Below, in pieces: positions 57,051-62,167 of a stretch of 62,167 nt of DNA (position 1 is its first letter; each line of letters opens with the position of its first letter). The notes beneath the pieces were generated by a model, which worked only from the letters and a program-made list of their open reading frames with translations, was not told where the DNA came from and did not search any database. Both the position numbers and the translations under genes were made by a program. The DNA is from a virus. The DNA lies in IMG/VR virus record IMGVR_UViG_3300042881_004112, positions 1 to 62,167 of that record, one strand, 5' to 3'.

Positions 57051-57820
57051 TGAAAGTACCTGATTTAGAAGTTAAAAAAACATTATATGTTGGTGTAGGA
57101 GATCCTTCCCTTGTTTTGGGTAAAGGACCGCTTCAAATTAGAGGTGGTTCATTTATGGAAGGTCCTTCTGTTTTTGGCGCAATTCCATCATTCCTTACTG
57201 CTACAGTAATGATTGGAAAATGCAATAATTCTGATTTGTTTAAACCACCATTAATACCTGGGGCATTGTGTACAGGAATTAATAATCCATATTCTCTTGC
57301 TGTTACTGGATCAACTGCATTTTTAGGCGTTGTTGATACAAACGCTAATGTAAATGTTGGTGGCAATTTAATTACTCAAGGTGAGGTTATGTCTCGTTGT
57401 GGTGGACATATTCTTTCCGCTAAAAAGAATTTTGATATCCCTCATCCTACAAAAGATGGATGGAGACTTCGCCACACTTGCCCAGAAGGCCCATCTAATG
57501 ATGTATACATAAGAGGTAAATTAAAGAATTTAAATATAATTGATCTTCCAGATTATTGGAGAGAATTGGTAGATGTTGATTCAATTACAGTTTCTATTAC
57601 TCCAGTTGGATCTCATCAAAGTATTATTGTTCAGAAGATAGAAGATAATAAAATATATCTTCACGCTGCAAAACCAATTGATTGTCATTATCATGTTTTT
57701 GGTGAACGCAAAGATGGTGAGAGATTGATACCAGAATATCAAGGTCAAACTCCTGCAGATTATCCTGGTAATAATGATGAGTATTCTGTATCTGGATATC
57801 ACTATGATACGAAGAGGTAA
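57050..57820 (+). CDS. Virion protein with conserved C-terminal domain, paralogue A
   Basis: The 256-residue protein has an N-terminal beta region with repeated GGSFMEGPSVFG- and VNVGGNLITQGEV-like strands, typical of tail fibre shafts. A conserved C-terminal domain follows (KKNFDIPHPTKDGWRLRHTC, LPDYWRELVDVDSITVSITP and PIDCHYHVFGERKDGE). The same domain occurs in the next gene and in many marine phages. It starts within the previous stop and is likely part of the baseplate or spike. Confidence 0.65.
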   Translation: MKVPDLEVKKTLYVGVGDPSLVLGKGPLQIRGGSFMEGPSVFGAIPSFLTATVMIGKCNNSDLFKPPLIPGALCTGINNPYSLAVTGSTAFLGVVDTNANVNVGGNLITQGEVMSRCGGHILSAKKNFDIPHPTKDGWRLRHTCPEGPSNDVYIRGKLKNLNIIDLPDYWRELVDVDSITVSITPVGSHQSIIVQKIEDNKIYLHAAKPIDCHYHVFGERKDGERLIPEYQGQTPADYPGNNDEYSVSGYHYDTKR

Positions 57821-57822
57821 TT

Positions 57823-58476
57823 ATGGCAGATGAAAAGTTTATTTTAAAGAATACGAATAAATCAAATTGTAAAGACGAGGGTATTACAGGACCATTTTCT
57901 TCAAAATATGATTATATTTTGAAGTCAACAACTGGTGACCCAGATTATCCAGTAGAAGCATGTACCCCTTGGATACATTATAATGTTAAAGTTGGTAACC
58001 TAAAAGCAGATGCTCTTGTTCAGGGACAAGACGTTAAAACAGCATCTGTCGGGTCTTTAAATGCAAAAGCTGCTGTTTGGGATGCTAAGAAATCTTTTGA
58101 TATTCAACATCCAACTAAACAAGACCATCGTCTCAGATATATTTGTCTTGAAGGTCCTACTGCAGATGTTTATTTAAAAGGTAAACTTGTCAATGAGTCT
58201 TACATCCAATTGCCAGATTATTGGAAAGATTTTGTTGATATGGAAACTTTAGTTATCAATTTAACTCCTAATGGACACTGGCAAGAATTGTTTGTTGATA
58301 GGATTGAATGGGGAGATAGAATATACGTTAAGAATAATGCAGGAACTGCTATTAATTGTGATTATGTTGTTTTTGGTGAACGGATTGACACCACCAAAAA
58401 TATTTCTGAGTATCGTGGCTTGACACCAGCAGACTATCCAGGTGATAATAGAGAGTACAATATTAACGGTAAGTAA
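57823..58476 (+). CDS. Virion protein with conserved C-terminal domain, paralogue B
   Basis: The 217-residue protein shares the C-terminal domain of its upstream neighbour (KKSFDIQHPTKQDHRLRYIC, LPDYWKDFVDMETLVINLTP and INCDYVVFGERIDTTK), followed in both by TPADYPG. The N-terminal 90 residues differ. The two genes form a tandem duplication with diverged N-termini. Function is inferred from the tail operon. Confidence 0.65.
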   Translation: MADEKFILKNTNKSNCKDEGITGPFSSKYDYILKSTTGDPDYPVEACTPWIHYNVKVGNLKADALVQGQDVKTASVGSLNAKAAVWDAKKSFDIQHPTKQDHRLRYICLEGPTADVYLKGKLVNESYIQLPDYWKDFVDMETLVINLTPNGHWQELFVDRIEWGDRIYVKNNAGTAINCDYVVFGERIDTTKNISEYRGLTPADYPGDNREYNINGK

Positions 58477-59150
58477 TGCACCGAGTACATGAAGCATTCC
58501 CTCTGATTGTTTATCAGGGAATGGTGGAGTCCCAGGATAAAATTAAGATTTACTTGGAAGAACTTCGTGATTATTGGTTTGATGGTTATCAAAACGAAAG
58601 TCCAGAGTATTCTGGTAGGATTTTTGCACACCAAAATGAGATTTATCGTCCATTTTTTGAAGAACTTCGCAGTCATGTAGATAATTATTTTGGATATCTT
58701 AATGTGGACTATTCAAAACTTGATTATCATATCATCAAGTCTTGGGTTGGATACCATAAAGATGATGATACACCATCAATTAAACCCCATAATCATAATG
58801 CATCAGATTTGAGTTTTGTTTATTATGTTAAAACTGATGAGACTTCTGATAAATTTTGCGTAGCACAAGAAAAAAATCCTAATGAATGTGTTGGTGATAT
58901 GTTCACTGAGGCACTACAAAAGAATTTAATCACTGGATATAATCGTTATAATTGTAATGTTTATAGTATTACCCCTATCGAGGGTAGTGTAGTAATTTTT
59001 CCAAGTAAAATTGGGCACTTTACTCAAAAGTTTACTGAGAGAAAGGGTGAACGTCTTGTGATTCCTGGTGATATTCGTGTTACTTTAAAACCACAAAATC
59101 CAGATTACCATCAGGGTTCTACACATCCTTCTCAATGGTTACAACTTTGA
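58476..59150 (+). CDS. Putative 2OG-Fe(II) oxygenase
   Basis: The 224-residue protein resembles the 2OG-FeII_Oxy_5-type phage family. SIKPHNHNASDLSFVYYVKT holds the first ligand segment, VVIFPSKIGHFTQKF the distal His, and GERLVIPGDIRV the Arg. It starts within the stop of the structural gene upstream (TAATG), so it is made with tail proteins. The substrate is unknown; a virion or host target is possible. Confidence 0.68.
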   Translation: MHRVHEAFPLIVYQGMVESQDKIKIYLEELRDYWFDGYQNESPEYSGRIFAHQNEIYRPFFEELRSHVDNYFGYLNVDYSKLDYHIIKSWVGYHKDDDTPSIKPHNHNASDLSFVYYVKTDETSDKFCVAQEKNPNECVGDMFTEALQKNLITGYNRYNCNVYSITPIEGSVVIFPSKIGHFTQKFTERKGERLVIPGDIRVTLKPQNPDYHQGSTHPSQWLQL

Positions 59151-59859
59151 GAGGGTCGTGTTTTTTATAAATGTTCTGGACCTCAGACATCCAAGGTTCA
59201 TCTCTCATCTTCCAATCCATATCATAATCTAATGTGATATGTTCAGAACCAATATACCTATCGATGTATGATTTGATTAGGGTTTCTCCCAAGGAGACAT
59301 CACCCCAATCATTATCATGCATCTCTTTTGTTTTTTCATACAATTTAAGATATTTTTTCATCCAATATCCATTTCCATGTGCAAAGTAATCCACATATGA
59401 ATCTTCTGGATTGCATGGACCTGGATGAACCTTCCACACAGGCAAAACCAAGTCTTTATTTGTTTGAAGGTGAAAGTTTTTTATAGAGAAGTCTGCTCTG
59501 CATTTAATTACAATATTATATTCTCTAGGATCAAATATTCGTAATCCCAGATAATTTGTATACCATTGTCTTAATATTCTATATGACCATTCTCTTCCAT
59601 TTATCTCTAATCCATTTGATTTGAATTTAAATTCTGGAAGAGTTTCTTTATCTCTAAACAAATAATTTTTTGGATTATATTTCTTTATTATGTCATCTAC
59701 ATCTATCTGAACTATATCAGAACCCATGTAAAGTTCAGAATAACTGTAAGAACTGATGTATACATCAGTTGAATATTTGTCAATAATATTGGTTTTTATG
59801 TTTTGGAAGTGGTTCTCCCAATTCCTCATATATCCAGTTAATAATAGAGCAACTTTCAC
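59119..59859 (-). CDS. Putative glycosyltransferase
   Basis: The 246-residue protein begins KVALLLTGYMRNWENHFQNI and contains STDVYISSYSYSE, REYNIVIKCRADFSI and NPEDSYVDYFAHGNGYWMKK. This pattern resembles small GT-A-like enzymes of surface polysaccharide loci, with RADF near a possible metal site. It is a lone minus-strand gene with a GTG start that overlaps the plus-strand oxygenase by 32 bases. Donor and acceptor are unknown. Confidence 0.6.
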   Translation of the reverse strand: MKVALLLTGYMRNWENHFQNIKTNIIDKYSTDVYISSYSYSELYMGSDIVQIDVDDIIKKYNPKNYLFRDKETLPEFKFKSNGLEINGREWSYRILRQWYTNYLGLRIFDPREYNIVIKCRADFSIKNFHLQTNKDLVLPVWKVHPGPCNPEDSYVDYFAHGNGYWMKKYLKLYEKTKEMHDNDWGDVSLGETLIKSYIDRYIGSEHITLDYDMDWKMRDEPWMSEVQNIYKKHDPLKVVTIEKDV

Positions 59860-59867
59860 AATAAATA
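59860..59867 (+). promoter_or_regulatory. T4-type late promoter (AATAAATA)
   Basis: AATAAATA begins at the divergent GTG of the glycosyltransferase gene and is 22 bases before the ATG at 59890. Confidence 0.65.
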
Positions 59868-59889
59868 TAGAAAATACATATAATGATTT

Positions 59890-60642
59890 ATGGGAATTGT
59901 TGTAACTAAATTACAAGAAGATAAGGAAACTCTTTTAAGGCAAAATCAAATATTGCCACAAAGAATTTCTATTGCCTCTTCTTTAAGAGATGCTTTTAAT
60001 GGACCATCTGCAAATGCTGCTCAGCAAAGTTTAAATACTGTAAATGCTGCAAATGCAATTAAAGTCCAAATTGTTGCTATTGGTGGGAATACTGGTTTAT
60101 TAACGACAAGATATGGTTCTAGTACGGCAAATATTAGCTCTCAATATGGAAGTGTTGTATCTGGAGTAGGAACTGCTACTGCTTCATCTTTAGGTATTGT
60201 TGGATTGGGGTCTGTAATTATTGCATATGGGACAATTACAGCAGATGTTCTTAAATCTTATGATTACCCAAAAATTTCTGGAGGAAATTATGGGTCCGAC
60301 TATCCATTTAATGGAGAGGGATATGTCACTGTTACATCTTCTAATGTTGGACTTGGTGTAAGCACAAGACTATTTCAAAATGGTGGATCTGAGTTAGGAA
60401 AGGTGTTTGATATTATTGGTCCTGCAGTAGATGTAAGTTCTCTTATATCTCAATATAATTCTGGAATTGGTACAGTGTCTTCTCAGAATAGTATTGCTAC
60501 AGCAACACAAAAGATAAAAGGAGAATATGAATTGCAAGTTTGGGGTCTTAACAGGCAACTGCAAGAAAATATTGAAAGATTAACCGAACTCAATGAGGCT
60601 CTTGGTTATGCCAATGATCCAGCATACGGTGGACCTTGGTAG
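59890..60642 (+). CDS. Virion structural protein, 250 aa
   Basis: The protein has helical ends (VTKLQEDKETLLRQNQIL; LNRQLQENIERLTELNEALG) and a middle rich in Gly, Ser and Ala. Aromatic-poor repeats such as SQYGSVVSGVGTATASSLG suggest an extended or trimeric virion component. It has its own late promoter, and its stop is followed directly by a sigma70 promoter for the tRNA region. No enzymatic motif is seen. Confidence 0.6.
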   Translation: MGIVVTKLQEDKETLLRQNQILPQRISIASSLRDAFNGPSANAAQQSLNTVNAANAIKVQIVAIGGNTGLLTTRYGSSTANISSQYGSVVSGVGTATASSLGIVGLGSVIIAYGTITADVLKSYDYPKISGGNYGSDYPFNGEGYVTVTSSNVGLGVSTRLFQNGGSELGKVFDIIGPAVDVSSLISQYNSGIGTVSSQNSIATATQKIKGEYELQVWGLNRQLQENIERLTELNEALGYANDPAYGGPW

Positions 60643-60648
60643 GGGGGG

Positions 60649-60677
60649 TTGACACCTCAGAACCAATGCCCTATAAT
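60649..60677 (+). promoter_or_regulatory. Consensus sigma70 promoter (TTGACA-17-TATAAT) before the tRNA cluster
   Basis: TTGACA (60649-60654) and TATAAT (60672-60677) have a 17-base spacer, about 60 bases upstream of tRNA-Gly. The -10 lies between arms GACACCTCA (60651-60659) and TGAGGGGTC (60693-60701), which pair with one mismatch. Confidence 0.85.
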
Positions 60678-60739
60678 ATAAGGGTAATCAGTTGAGGGGT
60701 CGCCCAAATCTCAGTTTAGATCTCTTAATGATTACATCT

Positions 60740-60810
60740 GCGAATGTGGTGTAGCGGTAACATCCCATCCTTCCAAGTTGGTGTCACGGGTTCGATCCCC
60801 GTCATTCGCT
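60740..60810 (+). tRNA. tRNA-Gly (anticodon TCC)
   Basis: The cloverleaf has acceptor stem GCGAATG / CATTCGC, anticodon loop CTTCCAA (anticodon TCC, codon GGA) and T arm ACGGG-TTCGATC-CCCGT. The anticodon stem has one mismatch. CCA is not encoded. Confidence 0.9.
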
Positions 60811-60844
60811 TCCCCTTAATTGGGGATTTACAAACTTAATACTT

Positions 60845-61048
60845 ATGAAAACAAAACCACTTTATATTGACCTATTTGAAATGCCTGTAAAGACAACTCC
60901 AGAGAATGTCAAGGAAGCAAACAAAGGTCTCTTCAATTGTACGATGACACTTCCTGCTGCAGCAAAACACTGTGGTATGACCCAAAAAGAAATGAAAATG
61001 ACTTTTAGGGAATATTTGAAGTATCATCCACCCACTTACAAGGTGTAA
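60845..61048 (+). CDS. Hypothetical protein, 67 aa, between tRNA genes
   Basis: This basic, helical protein contains LPAAAKHCGMTQKEMKMTFR, which resembles a short helix-turn-helix (A-A-K-x-x-G-M-T-x-x-x-M), and ends KYHPPTYKV. A regulatory or DNA-binding role is possible but not shown. It is flanked by tRNA-Gly and tRNA-Leu and probably shares their promoter. Confidence 0.6.
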   Translation: MKTKPLYIDLFEMPVKTTPENVKEANKGLFNCTMTLPAAAKHCGMTQKEMKMTFREYLKYHPPTYKV

Positions 61049-61056
61049 GTTCTTAT

Positions 61057-61139
61057 GGGAGCGTGGTGGAATCGGTAGACACACCAGACTTAAAATCTGT
61101 CGGGCATTGCCTGTGGGGGTTCAAGTCCCCCCGCTCCTA
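61057..61139 (+). tRNA. tRNA-Leu (anticodon TAA)
   Basis: This is a class II tRNA of 83 bases with acceptor GGGAGCG / CGCTCCT (one G-U pair), anticodon loop CTTAAAA (anticodon TAA, codon TTA), a long variable arm and T arm GGGGG-TTCAAGT-CCCCC. It would serve the abundant TTA codons of this AT-rich genome. CCA is not encoded. Confidence 0.9.
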
Positions 61140-61214
61140 CTGGAAGGAATATTAAAGGGATTGAGTATAACTCTCCGCCTTCCTTAAACTAAATATAAAG
61201 AAACGGTGTAGAGA

Positions 61215-61502
61215 ATGAAGCTTAGAATCACCAAAGCTTATTGCTGGCATTCTCCAGAAATAAATATAAAGAACGTTGTTATGATGTACTTTGTTAATTC
61301 TATACCGTTCACTTGGGATGATTTAACCGAAGAGGAAGAAGCAGACCCATCTACTATTATTGAAGCTAATAATAACCTTACATATACTGCAGAAGATTTA
61401 TTCAGAGCTTCTGCATACTTAATAATGGAAGAAGCACATCCGTGTTTTTTTGAAATGGATTTAGAAAATCCTGAGGTTTTAGCAGAACTAGATGATTATT
61501 AA
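61215..61502 (+). CDS. Hypothetical protein, 95 aa
   Basis: The acidic protein contains VVMMYFVNSIPFTWDDLTEE and ends ENPEVLAELDDY. It lies between tRNA-Leu and tRNA-Thr. No family is recognised. The ATG lacks a strong ribosome site (GTAGAGA). Confidence 0.55.
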   Translation: MKLRITKAYCWHSPEINIKNVVMMYFVNSIPFTWDDLTEEEEADPSTIIEANNNLTYTAEDLFRASAYLIMEEAHPCFFEMDLENPEVLAELDDY

Positions 61503-61503
61503 T

Positions 61504-61575
61504 GCCCTTGTAGCTCAGTGGTAGAGCAACGGTTTTGTAAACCGTTGGTCGCTGGTTCAAATCCAGTCGGGGGCT
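61504..61575 (+). tRNA. tRNA-Thr (anticodon TGT)
   Basis: The 72-base cloverleaf has acceptor GCCCTTG / CGGGGGC (two G-U pairs), D arm GCTC-AGTGGTA-GAGC, anticodon arm ACGGT-TTTGTAA-ACCGT (anticodon TGT, codon ACA) and T arm GCTGG-TTCAAAT-CCAGT. CCA is not encoded. Confidence 0.92.
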
Positions 61576-61591
61576 TAGACTAAGAATAGAT

Positions 61592-62167
61592 ATGCTTATA
61601 TTTGACGCTACTCACAATCAATATGATATGAACAAATATCCTTTTGGGGATATTTTGTTATCTCTAGTTCAAAAATATTACCCAGAAGTAAAAGATCTTC
61701 AATATCTCCATGAACATGTATCTTCAAATTCTATTGGAGAACTAGTAAAACATTTAACTAAAGATCTTGTTGATACTGATTTTTATATTTTATTTGATAG
61801 GATGGTAGAAGAATATGTTGTTCCGCAGTTAAATACTGATATTCTTATACAAAAATTTGGTAATATTAGGGCAACAATTCCCAATCAAGATAAGAATGGG
61901 ACTGTTCTTCCATTCCATCAAGGTAGATGGGTTGGTAATGGTCTCGGATTAAGAACTGTTTGGTTACCTTTTACAGAAACTTTTGATACAAATTCACTCC
62001 AAATTATTGGAATTGATAAGAGTAGAGAAATTACTCGTATGTCTGAGAAAGAAAAATGGTCTCATGAAAAACTAGAAGAGGTTTGTACTCAAGAATGTTA
62101 TCCAGTAAATATGTCTCCTGGAACATTTTTACTTTTTACTCAAGAAAATATTCATGGTGGAGTACCA
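61592..62167 (+). CDS. 2OG-Fe(II) oxygenase of the carbohydrate-cluster type (3' truncated by window)
   Basis: The 192 visible residues contain LPFHQGRWVGNGLGLRTVWL (candidate first iron ligand), FDTNSLQIIGIDKSREIT and the distal PGTFLLFTQENIHGG with the second His. The pattern matches phytanoyl-CoA-hydroxylase-like oxygenases found in sporadic carbohydrate-modification clusters. The D/E of the HxD site appears replaced by HQG. The C-terminus lies beyond the window. It is the last gene behind the tRNA cluster and may act on a sugar. Confidence 0.65.
   Translation, partial: MLIFDATHNQYDMNKYPFGDILLSLVQKYYPEVKDLQYLHEHVSSNSIGELVKHLTKDLVDTDFYILFDRMVEEYVVPQLNTDILIQKFGNIRATIPNQDKNGTVLPFHQGRWVGNGLGLRTVWLPFTETFDTNSLQIIGIDKSREITRMSEKEKWSHEKLEEVCTQECYPVNMSPGTFLLFTQENIHGGVP

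Overview
The window is a 62 kb piece of an AT-rich T4-like cyanophage (marine cyanomyovirus) genome. The evidence is (i) recognisable T4 core genes (gp32, gp59, gp33, gp53, gp48, gp4, gp54, gp26 and a gp5-type spike), (ii) cyanophage-type metabolic genes (zwf, gnd, a CP12-like inhibitor, a bilin reductase, phoH, speD, thyX, a DUF1825 protein), (iii) T4-type late promoters (core xATAAATA) in front of many transcription units, and (iv) three tRNA genes. The host is presumably marine Synechococcus or Prochlorococcus; the sequence does not decide which. Coding density is very high, with many ATGA/TAATG overlaps. No gene-free stretch exceeds about 200 bases, and the longest gaps hold promoters, terminators or tRNAs.

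Layout. 1-2.7 kb: the end of zwf, then gnd, a sulfotransferase and tiny proteins. 2.7-17.3 kb: late virion genes, including a 1321-residue repeat protein, a 1272-residue fibre-like protein, three tandem cysteine/glycine-rich adhesin-like paralogues and a tail-assembly-chaperone-like protein. 17.3-25.1 kb: a sugar cassette with two 2OG-Fe(II) oxygenases, a GT9/heptosyltransferase-like enzyme, O-carbamoyltransferases, both halves of HldE as separate genes, a small HAD phosphatase, a cupin and HldD on the opposite strand. 25.2-36.5 kb: small conserved genes, glutaredoxin, a bilin reductase, more carbamoyltransferases (one split into separate YrdC-like and Kae1-like genes), speD, thyX and several sigma70-like promoters. 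36.5-40.3 kb: replication and late-transcription genes (phoH, nuclease, gp33, gp59, DUF1825, gp32). 40.3-45.3 kb: a minus-strand baseplate/head operon (gp4, unknown, gp48, gp53). 45.3-60.6 kb: a plus-strand tail operon (gp54, gp26, a gp51-position frame, tape-measure-like proteins, a hub protein, CP12-like, gp5 spike and accessory spike proteins). 60.6-62.2 kb: a promoter, three tRNAs, small genes and a truncated oxygenase gene.

How the genes fit together. zwf and gnd, with CP12-type Calvin-cycle inhibition, push host carbon into the pentose phosphate pathway. One intermediate there, sedoheptulose-7-phosphate, is the precursor of ADP-heptose. The window encodes homologues of the kinase, a candidate phosphatase, the adenylyltransferase and the epimerase of ADP-L-glycero-D-manno-heptose synthesis. 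It also has a heptosyltransferase-like enzyme and up to four distinct carbamoyltransferase systems (five polypeptides). The most interesting inference is that this phage makes and O-carbamoylates a heptose-containing glycan, on host lipopolysaccharide or on the virion. Other notable items are a candidate -1 frameshift joining gp26 to the frame before the tape-measure gene, inverted repeats flanking the -10 boxes of four sigma70-like promoters, a beta-propeller-like insertion in gp53, and a lysozyme domain in a tape-measure-like protein instead of in gp5.
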